Positions 51,328 to 60,548 of a DNA stretch of 64,000 bases are shown in pieces (position 1 is the first letter of the stretch; every line of letters starts with the position of its first letter). Location of the stretch: assembly GCA_022791755.1 (NCBI GenBank), contig JAAVZR010000016.1:124001-188000 (forward strand), written 5' to 3'. The DNA comes from Lachnospiraceae bacterium. GTDB taxonomy: Bacteria; Bacillota; Clostridia; Lachnospirales; Lachnospiraceae. Made by a program: the position numbers and the translations under genes. The notes under the pieces are model-generated. The model saw nothing but the letters and a program-made list of their open reading frames with translations. It was not told the DNA's origin and made no database searches.

Positions 51328-52143
51328 TCAGCCGTTCAGTACAAATGTGCGGATCACTTCCGCCACGGCGCTTTCGTCATTGCTGGCTTTGGTGATATAG
51401 TCGCAGAATGGTTTCATGTCTTCCACGGTATTACGCACTCCTACGCCCAGTCCCGCGGCCCGGATCATGGAGAGATCGTTGAAATTATCTCCGATGGCGA
51501 TGGTCTCTTCCGGCCGGATTCCCAGCATGGCGGCTAAGGACAGAAGGCCGGAGCCCTTATTGACGCCGCGGCTGTTGAATTCGATATAGCGGTTGGAAGA
51601 ATAGCTTACATCGATATCGCCGGTAATATCTTTCAGATCGTTTTCGATCTGCTTCAGATACGAATAATCCGTATTCACATAGAGAAGCTTGACGATATCC
51701 TGTCCTTTCAGAAAATCCAGATTTTCGTCAAAGATCTCCCGGATCTCCATACGGTTGGCCAGATAGTCGATCTCTTCCTGCCACAGGCGATAGGCGTAGA
51801 CCATTTCTTTGGTGTAGACGTGGATACATACATGGTATCCCAGGCCGCGGCGGTAGAGCTCCTGTGCCAGATCAAAAGAGATTCCCTGGAAATGCAGCAG
51901 ACGTTCTCCTTTGTTTTCGGTGATGGCTCCGCCGTTATAGGAAATCACGTATTCCTGTTCCTTATCGGCTAAACCTAACTCTCTTAAGGTGTCCCTCACG
52001 GAATTGTAGCCGCGGCCGGTGGCAGGAACGAATTTGACGCCTGCTTTGTCCAGAGCGCGGATCGCCTCCAGATTCTTCTGGGAAATGGTACGGTCGCTTT
52101 GAAACAGGGTCTCATCTAAATCACATGCGATCAGTCTGTACAT
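51328..52143 (-). CDS. HAD superfamily Cof-type phosphatase
   Basis: 271 aa from ATG 52143 (MYRLIACDLDETLFQSDRT), after GAGAGGAG; the track start 27 codons earlier overlaps the promoter leader. ACDLDETLF is the nucleophile motif and AIGDNFNDLSMIRAAGLGVGVRNT the C-terminal metal motif, with GVNKGSGLLSLAAMLG between them. It is likely a sugar-phosphate or flavin-phosphate phosphatase; the substrate is unknown. It leads the transcript that includes the GH25 gene. Confidence 0.9.
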   Translation of the reverse strand: MYRLIACDLDETLFQSDRTISQKNLEAIRALDKAGVKFVPATGRGYNSVRDTLRELGLADKEQEYVISYNGGAITENKGERLLHFQGISFDLAQELYRRGLGYHVCIHVYTKEMVYAYRLWQEEIDYLANRMEIREIFDENLDFLKGQDIVKLLYVNTDYSYLKQIENDLKDITGDIDVSYSSNRYIEFNSRGVNKGSGLLSLAAMLGIRPEETIAIGDNFNDLSMIRAAGLGVGVRNTVEDMKPFCDYITKASNDESAVAEVIRTFVLNG

Positions 52144-52238
52144 GAAAACTCCTCTCTTTGCTTTGTCTCTTGTGCCGGTACGGTCCGGGACGCGGCGAAC
52201 CGGTTCTCCGCAGACAGGTACCACAGACAGTTATAAAT

Positions 52239-52267
52239 ATTGTACGCGAAAAAAGAATACTTTTCAA
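52239..52267 (-). promoter_or_regulatory. Sigma-A-type promoter of the HAD-GH25 operon
   Basis: On the minus strand, TTGAAA (52267-52262), a 17-base spacer and TACAAT (52244-52239). Confidence 0.7.
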
Positions 52268-52312
52268 GAGGTGTGAGAATCTTAAGATTTCCGAAAAAAT
52301 GAGGTACCCCCC

Positions 52313-52341
52313 TTGAAATTCATAACAACAGGCTCTACGAT
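52313..52341 (+). promoter_or_regulatory. Sigma-A-type promoter of the small membrane protein gene
   Basis: TTGAAA, a 17-base spacer and TACGAT lie ~72 bases before ATG 52413. Confidence 0.6.
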
Positions 52342-52412
52342 AAGAGAGAAGCCAAAAACCGGTTCTGTTGCGGGCCGGTATGGCGGTCGATAAAAGAAAG
52401 AGAGGGTACATA

Positions 52413-52799
52413 ATGAAAAAGAGCAATTATGGTTTTAATCTGTGGTTTTATCCTGCTATCGTGTTCGCACTGGCCATATTCGGTCAGACGCTGCTCTGCG
52501 GCCTGATCACCATCTTTGCCATTGCGGCGGAGAAGGACGAGTGGACTTCCCGTCAGACGCTGGAGGCGTTTTTTCTCAGTCTGGTAAATTCGGTGGTGTC
52601 AGTGGTGCTTCGTCTGTTCGATGTGGTGACTTGGATTCCTTTTCTGGGTACAGGGGTCGATGTGATCCTTAAATTCTGTACCAGCGTGATCGGGCTTGTG
52701 GTTCTGCTTCTGGCGGTCATGGGAGTTCTGCGGGTCAGCCGGGGAGAAGAGGCCAGGATTCCCGGTATCCATGCGCTGGTAAACCGGGTTTTTTCCTGA
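52413..52799 (+). CDS. Hypothetical membrane protein, 128 aa
   Basis: Start at ATG 52413 (MKKSNYGFNLWFYPAIV) after AAGAGAGGG. Three hydrophobic segments are visible at ~12-38, ~47-75 and ~82-104, with a short basic C-terminus. I do not recognise a family. It is monocistronic between two convergent or divergent units, with its own promoter and a terminator-like hairpin 125 bases downstream. Confidence 0.7.
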   Translation: MKKSNYGFNLWFYPAIVFALAIFGQTLLCGLITIFAIAAEKDEWTSRQTLEAFFLSLVNSVVSVVLRLFDVVTWIPFLGTGVDVILKFCTSVIGLVVLLLAVMGVLRVSRGEEARIPGIHALVNRVFS

Positions 52800-52923
52800 A
52801 CCGGAGAAACGGCCTGATGAAAGCTGGTGAAGATGGAAGAGATACGGATTAGTGATATCGTTATTTCCCCGATGAAAACCGAAGACGACATATGCCAAAA
52901 GATGTAATATGAATTTCGATTAT

Positions 52924-52966
52924 AAATAGCTGAAAGCAAGAATATCTGCCTTCAGCTATTTTTATA
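52924..52966. terminator. Bidirectional terminator
   Basis: AAATAGCTGAA and TTCAGCTATTT arms with a 16-base loop, with TTTTTAT after the stem. It separates the small membrane protein gene from the convergent lacI-type gene. Confidence 0.8.
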
Positions 52967-53019
52967 CGGCAAATCCTGTGAAGACGGGACTTAGGAGAGG
53001 GAGGGGCTGGGAATACAAA

Positions 53020-54024
53020 TCAGGTCAGCTTCTTTACACTGTCCCTCACCACCAGGTTTACGTTGATCCGGATATTTAACAGAGCGCTGTCATGGTGGTT
53101 TATCTTATCGATCAGTCTCCGGACAGCCTGCAATCCCAGGACTTCCTTGTGCACATGGACGGTGGTCAGCTTGGGAGAGGTCACATAGGAGACAGGCATA
53201 TCGTCGAACCCGATGATAGAGATATCCTCAGGGATGCGGTAGCCGTGCTCCTTCAGAGCGCGGATGCAGGAAACGGCGATGATATCGTTATCCGCGAAGA
53301 AAGCCGTGGGAAGCTGCGGCTTCGTATCGAGAAAAGCGGACATATCGCCATAGGCCCCGTCCTGTGTGGACTCGACGCGGATCACGCAGGAGCGGCAGTC
53401 CGGCGTCCCGGAAACAGCCTGGAGGAAGCCTGCGCTTCTCTCGCTGAAATTATTAATAAAAACGCTGGAGGCCAGATGGCCGATCTGACGGTGGCCGCAG
53501 TCCAGGAGATAACGGGCAGCCAGAAAAGCGCCCTGATGATTGTTGATGGCAATGCTGTCAAAATATCCGGCCTCAAAATAGCTGTCCAACAGGACCAGCG
53601 GCTTGGGCAGGCTGAGAAAGGGAAGAATATCCTCCCTGAGCATTTCGGTGGCCAGAAGAATGATACCGGCGCTCTCGGACAGCCGGAGGAAGTTCAGCTG
53701 TTCGGTATGGTCCTGGTCTTCATAGAAGTAGGAGACCTGAAGATTATATTCGGATTGAGCTGCCTGACTGCTGATTCCTTCGATTACGGAGGAGAAAAAG
53801 GCAGTGTCGCCGTAGACCAGGCCATGCTTCTTATAGATCACCAGGTTGATAAAACGGGGGGCACCGCTTTTGCGCCGGATTTTTTTCAGCCCATGGGAAG
53901 CGGCAGCTTCCAGAATGGCCTGGCGGGTCTTCTCGCTGATGCCGGGCTTACCGTTCAGTGCGATGGATACCGCGGAGGGAGATACTCCCAGAATAGCAGC
54001 CAGTTCTTTGGCGGAAACAGACAT
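53020..54024 (-). CDS. LacI family transcriptional regulator
   Basis: 334 aa from ATG 54024 (MSVSAKELAAILGVSPSAVS); AAGGTG precedes it, and the track start is a GTG three codons earlier. The HTH and hinge region are followed by a periplasmic-binding-protein-like sensor domain (~60-330; INLVIYKKHGLVYGDTAFF, IAINNHQGAFLAARYLLDCGHRQIGHL, TAFFADNDIIAVSCIRALKEHGYRIPEDISIIGFDD). It is divergent from the sugar ABC operon and probably represses it until an inducer sugar or nucleoside binds. Confidence 0.93.
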   Translation of the reverse strand: MSVSAKELAAILGVSPSAVSIALNGKPGISEKTRQAILEAAASHGLKKIRRKSGAPRFINLVIYKKHGLVYGDTAFFSSVIEGISSQAAQSEYNLQVSYFYEDQDHTEQLNFLRLSESAGIILLATEMLREDILPFLSLPKPLVLLDSYFEAGYFDSIAINNHQGAFLAARYLLDCGHRQIGHLASSVFINNFSERSAGFLQAVSGTPDCRSCVIRVESTQDGAYGDMSAFLDTKPQLPTAFFADNDIIAVSCIRALKEHGYRIPEDISIIGFDDMPVSYVTSPKLTTVHVHKEVLGLQAVRRLIDKINHHDSALLNIRINVNLVVRDSVKKLT

Positions 54025-54048
54025 GTCTTTCACCTTCTTTCTGTTGAT

Positions 54049-54078
54049 ATACTAACAAAAAGATTATCACTCTGTCAA
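54049..54078 (-). promoter_or_regulatory. Promoter of the lacI-type gene
   Basis: On the minus strand, TTGACA (54078-54073), an 18-base spacer and TAGTAT (54054-54049). Confidence 0.6.
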
Positions 54079-54405
54079 GAAAAGAATCAAAAACAGATAA
54101 ATTCTCAGTACTAATTTAGAAAATAATATCGGGCATACCATAGAAATGCAGCCGGGGAGTCAGAGACTATTGGTCTGAAAGCACAAAAATAGGCGGATAA
54201 AAAGAAATGGGATTGTGAAAATTTGGGTATGAGATCTGAAGAGAATAGGATTGTCTTGCTGAAAAATACAGAAATATTATAATTTAGTTAGGATGTTTAG
54301 CCGGTTTTTTTAGCAATTTTAATTTAGATATAGTATATAGTGAACAAAATATAATCGAAAAAACTATACATTCCATAGAAAATATACACGAGAGCCAAAA
54401 AAGAA

Positions 54406-54434
54406 TTGACATATTATCCAACAGGGCTTAATAT
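54406..54434 (+). promoter_or_regulatory. Promoter of the ABC/nucleoside hydrolase operon
   Basis: TTGACA, a 17-base spacer and TAATAT lie ~50 bases before the ATPase start. The 300 bases upstream (54079-54405) are strongly AT-rich with no ORF and may include a catabolite or regulator site I cannot define. Confidence 0.75.
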
Positions 54435-54455
54435 TTTAGTAGATTATAAATTAAA

Positions 54456-54465
54456 TTTAGCTAAA
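54456..54465. promoter_or_regulatory. Palindrome TTTAGCTAAA, candidate LacI-type operator
   Basis: A perfect 10-base palindrome just downstream of the predicted transcription start, where a LacI repressor would block. A related CTAATTTAG half-palindrome lies at 54111-54119 near the regulator promoter. Confidence 0.4.
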
Positions 54466-54485
54466 GTTGATAGGAGGAGTACATC

Positions 54486-55985
54486 TTGGATAACAATGTG
54501 ATACTAAAAGCGGAACACATGTACAAGTCCTTCGGAGTCACGAAAGCGGTGGCGGACTTCTCTCTGGAACTTGAGCGGGGAGTCATCCATGGACTGATAG
54601 GCGAGAACGGTTCGGGTAAGAGTACCTTCTCATCCATGGTCGCCGGACTTTATAAGCCGGACTCCGGAGAGATGACCGTCTGTGGCGAGAAATACGCGCC
54701 GTCATCCACGGAGGATGCGGCGAAGCGCCGGGTGGCCTTAGTGGTACAGGAGATCGGCACCATCGGCTCGGTTTCCGTTTCAGCCAATATTTTCCTGAAT
54801 AAAGAACATGGATTTTCAAAATTTGGGATGATAAATTATGCCAGGATGGATGAGGAAGCCAGAAAGATCCTGGACAAGATCGGCGGGGAGCATATCGACC
54901 CGCGGGCCAGGACAGAATCTCTGAATCTGGAAGACCGCAAGCTGGTGGAGATTGCCAGAGCCATGTACTGTGAGCCGGAGGTGCTGATCATCGACGAGAC
55001 CAGCAATGCCCTGACTACCAGAGGACGGCGGATCCTCTATCAGAATATGCGGGCGGTCCGTGACAGGGGAGGGGTGGTGCTTTTTATCACCCATGATCTC
55101 AATGAGCTGGTGGAGATGTGCGACTCCGTCACTATCATGCGGGATGGCGTGTATGTACATACCCTGATGAAGCACGAGATGGACACTTCCCGGATGAAGG
55201 AGCTGATGGTAGGGCGGCAGATCGCGGATAATTACTACCGTCCGGACTTTTCACCGGATTATGAGGATGAGGTGGTGCTGGACGTAAGGCATATCGTATC
55301 TCCTGAGGTAAAGGATGTGAGCCTTGCGCTGCATCGGGGCGAGATTCTGGGGATCGGCGGTCTGTCCGAGAGCGGAATGCATGAGCTGGGAAGGATTCTC
55401 TTCGGCGTGGAGAAAGCGGACAGCGGAGAGGCCGTGGTGACGGCCAGTAAGGAGAAGGTGACAAATCCCGGCAGGGCCATCAAAAACGCCATCGGTTATA
55501 TGTCCAAGAACCGCGATACGGAAGCGCTGATTCTGGGCTACAGCATTGAGGGAAATATCTGCCTGCCCTCCCTTTCCAGGCTGAAGAAAAAAGGACTGAT
55601 TTTCCATAAGGAAGAAAAAGCTCTGGCGGATAAATGGAGCGGGGAGCTGGCCATCAAGATGCGCAGCACGGCGCAGAACTGCTCGGAGCTGTCCGGCGGC
55701 AATAAACAGAAGGTGGTGCTGGCCAAATGGATGGGCAATGATTCCCGCATCCTGATTATGGACTGTCCCACCCGCGGGATTGATATCGGCGTCAAGGAGA
55801 GCATCTATAAGCTGATGATGCAGTTTAAGAAGGAGGGCCGTTCCATGATTATGATCTCTGAGGAGCTGCCTGAGCTTCTGGGGATGAGCGACCGGATCCT
55901 CATCATGCGCGACGGAAAGATCTCCCACGAGGAGCTTCGCAGTACGGAACTCAGTGAGAAAAAGATAATCAGCCATATGATTTAG
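54486..55985 (+). CDS. Sugar ABC transporter ATPase with two nucleotide-binding domains (RbsA-like)
   Basis: 499 aa from TTG 54486, after ATAGGAGGAG. Two NBDs as in RbsA/MglA. NBD1 has Walker A GLIGENGSGKST and IIDETSNAL, but its signature is LNLEDRKLVEIARAM instead of LSxGQ. NBD2 lacks a Walker A lysine (LGIGGLSESGMHE), has a normal signature LSGGNKQKVVLAKWM, and reads MDCPTRGID where Glu is usual. Thus one composite ATP site looks competent and the other fully degenerate. It energises the two permeases downstream. Confidence 0.93.
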   Translation: MDNNVILKAEHMYKSFGVTKAVADFSLELERGVIHGLIGENGSGKSTFSSMVAGLYKPDSGEMTVCGEKYAPSSTEDAAKRRVALVVQEIGTIGSVSVSANIFLNKEHGFSKFGMINYARMDEEARKILDKIGGEHIDPRARTESLNLEDRKLVEIARAMYCEPEVLIIDETSNALTTRGRRILYQNMRAVRDRGGVVLFITHDLNELVEMCDSVTIMRDGVYVHTLMKHEMDTSRMKELMVGRQIADNYYRPDFSPDYEDEVVLDVRHIVSPEVKDVSLALHRGEILGIGGLSESGMHELGRILFGVEKADSGEAVVTASKEKVTNPGRAIKNAIGYMSKNRDTEALILGYSIEGNICLPSLSRLKKKGLIFHKEEKALADKWSGELAIKMRSTAQNCSELSGGNKQKVVLAKWMGNDSRILIMDCPTRGIDIGVKESIYKLMMQFKKEGRSMIMISEELPELLGMSDRILIMRDGKISHEELRSTELSEKKIISHMI

Positions 55986-55995
55986 GGGGTGCGAA

Positions 55996-56991
55996 ATGAC
56001 GGAAAAAACAAAGGGCGGAGCGGGAAAGACTGCGGAGACAGAGATTAAAAGGGGGATTGATACCAGGCAGCGCATGATCAACCTGCTGTTGGAGAATTTT
56101 CCCATAGTCGGACTGGCGCTGGTATTGATCTTTTTCGGAATCGTGACCAAAGGGCAGCTCTTCACCCCCTATAACATCAAGACCATGTACAGCCAGATGT
56201 TTCTCTATCTGCTGGGCGGGCTGGGATGTCTGTATCTGTTTGCACAGGGAGGAATTGATCTGAGCATGGCCTCCAATATCGGCTGTGCCGCCATCATCGG
56301 TGTTCAGGTGATGAAGGTGAATATTGTGCTGGGAATCCTGGTGACCTTCCTGGTGGCCATGGCCATCGGCCTGGTGATGGGCCTTCTGTACGCCTATTCC
56401 GGGATCCCCGTATTTATCCTGGGGCTGGCCATGAACTTCCTGCTGGCAGGTCTATTGTGGCCGCTGTGTTTCGGACAGTCTTCCATCGCGACGCCTCTGG
56501 CCCTGACGGCGCTCAAAAGCAATACCAGCGAGCTGATCATCGCGGCGGTCTGCATCATGATTACACTCGTCATCTACAACCATACACGATTCGGCAAGGA
56601 GTGCCGGGCCATGGGCGCCGGGATCACATCCGCCGTACAGTCCGGTGTCAATATAGAGCGAAATAAGATTCTGGCCTTTGTCATCACCGGCTTCACCTGC
56701 GGCCTGGTGGAGGTGCTGACGTTGATACGGACCGGAGCCGGTTCGCAGACCACCGGGGCCAGCTTTAACTTCAACGTAATGATCTCCCTGGTATTGGGCG
56801 GCTGCGTCATGAGCGGAGGAGACGGCGTAAAGGTCCGCAATGCCATTGTCGGCGCGATCATCCTGATCGTGTTGCAGAACGGCCTGTCGGTGTGGGGAGC
56901 CAATATCCGTGTGCAGGATATCGTTAAAGGCGTCATGTTTGTCGTCATGATTGTGGTTACGACTAAACTAAACGCCAGAGTCCGCAAATAA
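55996..56991 (+). CDS. Sugar ABC transporter permease (RbsC-like), first
   Basis: 331-aa BPD_transp_2 family membrane protein with about 8-10 hydrophobic segments. GGLGCLYLFAQGGIDLSMASNIGCAAIIGVQ and GAGITSAVQSGVNIERNKILAFVITGFTCGLVEVL are typical of RbsC/YjfF-type permeases. It begins 10 bases after the ATPase with GGGGGTG upstream. With the second permease at 58418 it likely forms a heterodimeric channel. Confidence 0.92.
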   Translation: MTEKTKGGAGKTAETEIKRGIDTRQRMINLLLENFPIVGLALVLIFFGIVTKGQLFTPYNIKTMYSQMFLYLLGGLGCLYLFAQGGIDLSMASNIGCAAIIGVQVMKVNIVLGILVTFLVAMAIGLVMGLLYAYSGIPVFILGLAMNFLLAGLLWPLCFGQSSIATPLALTALKSNTSELIIAAVCIMITLVIYNHTRFGKECRAMGAGITSAVQSGVNIERNKILAFVITGFTCGLVEVLTLIRTGAGSQTTGASFNFNVMISLVLGGCVMSGGDGVKVRNAIVGAIILIVLQNGLSVWGANIRVQDIVKGVMFVVMIVVTTKLNARVRK

Positions 56992-57086
56992 AAGTCTGCT
57001 TTTGCCGTCAAAGGAGAGAAACAGGAATTGAGCTTAGACGGGGGAACCGTTTAACGATAATATATCCCAAAAAAGGAGGAAGAAAC

Positions 57087-58310
57087 ATGAAACGAATGAT
57101 CGCACTGATCCTGACCGTGGCCATGATGCTGTCGCTGGCGGCATGCAGCAGTCCCGGCAGTGAGACGACGGCAGGAAATGCCGGTGGAGACGTCCCGGGG
57201 AACAATGGGACGCAGGGGAACGGCGGGGATGAGAATCCCGGTTCATCGGACGGCGGGCTGATATCCTGGAAATTAGGCATGATGGATCCCGGCGCCTGGA
57301 ACGCCACCTCGGGTCCTCTCTATGCGCAGATGGAAGCGGCCTGCGAGGCTCTGAATGTGGAGCTGATGTATGTGGCGGCGGATTCCAATTCGGCAGAAGG
57401 CCATATCGCGGCAGTTCAGTCCATGATCGCCGGCGGCTGCGACGGCATCATCCTGTTAAACGGTCCGCTGGTACAGGGCTGTATCGCCCAGATCGCCCAG
57501 ATGTGCGACGAGGCCGGAGTGTACTGGTCTCTGTCCTGGACGAAACTCATCGAGGGAGAGGATAATTACAACGCCTGTGTGAATTCTCCTTATTTCGTAT
57601 CCACCACCTATGAGGACGATGTCCATTCGGCCAACTGGTGCGCGACTTTGTTAGGGCAGAAGGGCTGCAAGAATCTGACTGAGATCGGTTTTACCCCCGG
57701 CAACGCCACCGGCGACATGCGTGACGCAGGCGTGAAGGCCGGCTGTGAAGAGTATCAGATGACCATCATGGCAGAGGAGCGGGACGTAAATCTGACCATG
57801 ACCTCCGACGGCGGCAAGACGATCATGGACCGTTTTATCAGTTCCTATCCGGAGATGGATGGCCTGGTGATCGCCGGCATGTCTCAGTTCGTGCTCTCGG
57901 GAGTGGTTTCCTCCCTGGAGGAAAATAAAATGCAGGATAAGATCAGCGTCACCTGTATCGACTTCCACGAGTATCAGACCGAGTACCTAAAGAGCGGCGT
58001 ACTGGACGGCATTATCGGCGGACATGTGGTGGGCACCTACTACAGTCTGATCCTGATGGCCAATATCATGAACGGTACTCCTCTGACCGATCAGAAGGCG
58101 ATCATACAGGATAACTTCATCGAGCTGGCCAGCGGCGAGGATGCGGAGACATGGGATACCTACGGTAAGCCCGGCAATATCTACAGCGCCGAAGAGACCC
58201 GCAATATGATGGTGAAGCTGAATCCGGATTTTACCTACGACGATTTGATGCAGGTCATCGCCGCTTATTCTCTGGAGGATATCGTACAGAGAGCCGGCGG
58301 AGCTAACTGA
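57087..58310 (+). CDS. Sugar ABC transporter substrate-binding lipoprotein
   Basis: 407 aa. The lipobox LSLAACSS marks a lipoprotein; a Gly/Asn-rich linker (~25-55) follows. The periplasmic-binding-protein fold (Peripla_BP_4 type) spans ~55-400, with QSMIAGGCDGIILLNGPLVQGCIAQIAQM and SYPEMDGLVIAGMSQFVLSGVVSSLEENKM. Proteins of this type bind pentoses, hexoses or nucleosides outside the cell. The location between two permease genes is unusual but seen in related operons. AAAAGGAGG precedes ATG. Confidence 0.92.
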   Translation: MKRMIALILTVAMMLSLAACSSPGSETTAGNAGGDVPGNNGTQGNGGDENPGSSDGGLISWKLGMMDPGAWNATSGPLYAQMEAACEALNVELMYVAADSNSAEGHIAAVQSMIAGGCDGIILLNGPLVQGCIAQIAQMCDEAGVYWSLSWTKLIEGEDNYNACVNSPYFVSTTYEDDVHSANWCATLLGQKGCKNLTEIGFTPGNATGDMRDAGVKAGCEEYQMTIMAEERDVNLTMTSDGGKTIMDRFISSYPEMDGLVIAGMSQFVLSGVVSSLEENKMQDKISVTCIDFHEYQTEYLKSGVLDGIIGGHVVGTYYSLILMANIMNGTPLTDQKAIIQDNFIELASGEDAETWDTYGKPGNIYSAEETRNMMVKLNPDFTYDDLMQVIAAYSLEDIVQRAGGAN

Positions 58311-58417
58311 CCGGTACCTCCGGTATAACCTGTAAAGAGGCGGAAGAGGGACCAGCCGGACATCATCCGAAGTCCGGCAGTCCCGCCGCCCATATCACGC
58401 AAAAGGAGTAAAGCACA

Positions 58418-59383
58418 ATGCAAATGTTAAAATCCCTGCTCAAAAAAATCGGGATTACGGTTTTGATTCCGGCGGCGGTCTATGGGATATTTTCCATTCT
58501 GCGTCCGGCCGTGTTTTTAAGCGGGAATATGGTGTATTCTGTCTGTCTGCAATCTGTCACTACCTGCATTCTGGCCTGGGGCATATCTTTTTCCATGACG
58601 GCCGGCATTGTGGATTTCTCCGTGGCGGCAGAACGTATCCTGGGCAGTGTCCTGGGGGTTCTGCTCTCCCGTACCATGGGTATCCCCGGCCTGATCGTGG
58701 GGGCCTTCGCGGTGGCGATTGTGATGGGTGCTGTCAAGGGTATCCTGAATTCCATGATTAAGATGAGCTCCATGGTCATCAGCGTGGCCTACTGCTTTAT
58801 CATCGGCGCCATCGGTTCCATGATCCAGGGGACGAATTCCATGATACTGACCAATGACGTATGTGTTCTGGGCCAGTCTCCCGCAATCTGGATTATCTTT
58901 ATGGTCTGCGGAGCCGCGATATTCTTTCTGCATCAGTACAGCATATTCGGGGCGAACTGCCGTGCCCTGGGCGGCAATGGCAAGATCGCCGGGGACGCCG
59001 GTGTCAGCAAAGGAAAGACGGAGGCCAAGGCTATCATGATCGCGTCCCTGTTCGGAGGAATCTCCGGTATTGTGGCCACCAGCTACGGCGCAGGCACAGC
59101 GGCGCAGGTGGGCCTGGCATCCATGAGTCTGATCTTCCCGGCCATCATCGGCTTTAATATCGGCCTGCTTTTGCAGAAGACGGTGAACATCACCTTTGGC
59201 TGCATCGCAGGCGTCGTAACCATGAACATTCTGGCTACCGGCCTTATCTCACTGGGGATTCCGTCTCAGCTGAAGGATACGGTGACAGGAGCTTTCCTGC
59301 TGTTTTTGATGTGCTGTAATTCGATCCTGGATCGGAAACGGGCGGAGAGTCTGCGCCGTCAGGCCAGTCAGATGAAGGCATGA
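58418..59383 (+). CDS. Sugar ABC transporter permease (RbsC-like), second
   Basis: 321-aa BPD_transp_2 family membrane protein. WGISFSMTAGIVDFSVAAERILGSVLGVLL and ALGGNGKIAGDAGVSKGKTEAKAIMIASLFGGISGIV match RbsC-type permeases. It ends with a basic tail (DRKRAESLRRQASQMKA) facing the cytosol. AAAGGAG precedes ATG. Confidence 0.9.
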   Translation: MQMLKSLLKKIGITVLIPAAVYGIFSILRPAVFLSGNMVYSVCLQSVTTCILAWGISFSMTAGIVDFSVAAERILGSVLGVLLSRTMGIPGLIVGAFAVAIVMGAVKGILNSMIKMSSMVISVAYCFIIGAIGSMIQGTNSMILTNDVCVLGQSPAIWIIFMVCGAAIFFLHQYSIFGANCRALGGNGKIAGDAGVSKGKTEAKAIMIASLFGGISGIVATSYGAGTAAQVGLASMSLIFPAIIGFNIGLLLQKTVNITFGCIAGVVTMNILATGLISLGIPSQLKDTVTGAFLLFLMCCNSILDRKRAESLRRQASQMKA

Positions 59384-59471
59384 GGTGTGATTTATAAGGA
59401 ATAAAGCTGCAATGACAAAACGGCCGGCGCAAAAAGGCGAAAGAGGCCGCACAAATGAGAAGGAGGTCGCT

Positions 59472-60452
59472 ATGAAGAAAGCACCCTATGAAGTACCTGC
59501 ATCCAAGAAGATCCGTGTGCTGATCGATACGGACTGTGCCTGCGAGGCAGATGACCAGTATGCGGTGGCGCATCAGCTGATGACGCCCAAGTTCGATGTG
59601 GTGGGCATCAACGCCGCTCATTTCAATACCCGCTTCGGTATGATGACAGTAGCGGAATCGGCCCGGAGAAGCTTTGACGAGGCCCGGAAGGTGGTGGACC
59701 TGATGGGACTGCACGATGAAGTAAAGGTGTATCACGGCTGTGCGGATGTGCTGCCCGACGAAAAGACGCCGGTGGACTCTGAGGCCAGCCGCTTCATCAT
59801 CGAGGAGGCCATGAAGGAAGATGAGAGGCCGCTGTTTATCACCGTGCAGGGCGCCATCACCAATGTGGCCAGCGCCTACCTGATGAAGCCGGAGATCGCC
59901 GGACGGGCCACCGTGATCTGGATCGGCGGCGGAGCGTATCCGGAGGGGGAGTGGGAGTTTAACGCCTGCAACGATATCAATGCGGCCAACGTCATTATGG
60001 ATTCTCCTTTTGAGCTGTGGCAGGTGCCTAAAAACGTCTATTCCATGATGAAGGTCAGCTTTGCCACCCTCTATGACCGCGTATATCCCTACGGTGAGAT
60101 CGGAAAATATATCGTGGATTATATGGTGAACACGATCAATCAGGGCCTGATGGGAACTCTGAGCACCCAGAGGGAACAGATGCTGCTGGAAAAAGGCTAC
60201 AGCCGTGCCGGAGCCAGAGCCTCCTATCCCGGAGGCGAGAGCTGGCAGGTAGGAGATTCCCCGGTGGTGGGCCTCATGCTGACCGACCATGATGGCCATT
60301 ACACGATGGAGGGAGCGCCCCGCTTTGATCCGGAGACCGGCCGGTATCTGCTTCGTCCCGGCAACCCTCATAAAATCCGCGTCTATAATTATGTAGACAA
60401 TCACTTTATTCTGGAAGACTTTTTCGCCAAGATCAAATATTATTTTGGATAA
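59472..60452 (+). CDS. Nucleoside hydrolase-like protein, first copy
   Basis: 326 aa from ATG 59472 (MKKAPYEVPASKKIRVLIDTD), after AAGGAGG. The calcium-binding N-terminal motif is DTDCACEADDQYAVAHQL, a variant of DTDxxxDD of inosine-uridine-type nucleoside hydrolases with two extra residues, as in DTDxNNExDDQ proteins. VQGAITNVASAYL and MLTDHDGHYTMEGAPRFD lie in the expected strands. It should cleave an N-glycosidic bond, releasing a base or other aglycone and a sugar. No signal peptide is present. The specificity is unknown. Confidence 0.85.
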   Translation: MKKAPYEVPASKKIRVLIDTDCACEADDQYAVAHQLMTPKFDVVGINAAHFNTRFGMMTVAESARRSFDEARKVVDLMGLHDEVKVYHGCADVLPDEKTPVDSEASRFIIEEAMKEDERPLFITVQGAITNVASAYLMKPEIAGRATVIWIGGGAYPEGEWEFNACNDINAANVIMDSPFELWQVPKNVYSMMKVSFATLYDRVYPYGEIGKYIVDYMVNTINQGLMGTLSTQREQMLLEKGYSRAGARASYPGGESWQVGDSPVVGLMLTDHDGHYTMEGAPRFDPETGRYLLRPGNPHKIRVYNYVDNHFILEDFFAKIKYYFG

Positions 60453-60458
60453 TGTCCG

Positions 60459-60494
60459 GCGGGGCAGGGAGAAGAAGCTCCGGCCCCGCTTTTT
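60459..60494 (+). terminator. Internal terminator between the two hydrolase genes
   Basis: GCGGGGC and GCCCCGC arms with a 17-base loop are followed by TTTTTC. It probably reduces expression of the distal genes unless a promoter lies between 60495 and 60548. Confidence 0.65.
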
Positions 60495-60548
60495 CAATAT
60501 CGTACAGGCATATACACCGAAAAGGGATCGTAAAAGGAGGATTTTATC

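Noticed and set aside
52833-52907. 24-codon frame (MEEIRISDIVISPMK...) after the small membrane protein
   Set aside because: The ribosome site is poorly placed and there is no homologue or second copy to support it.
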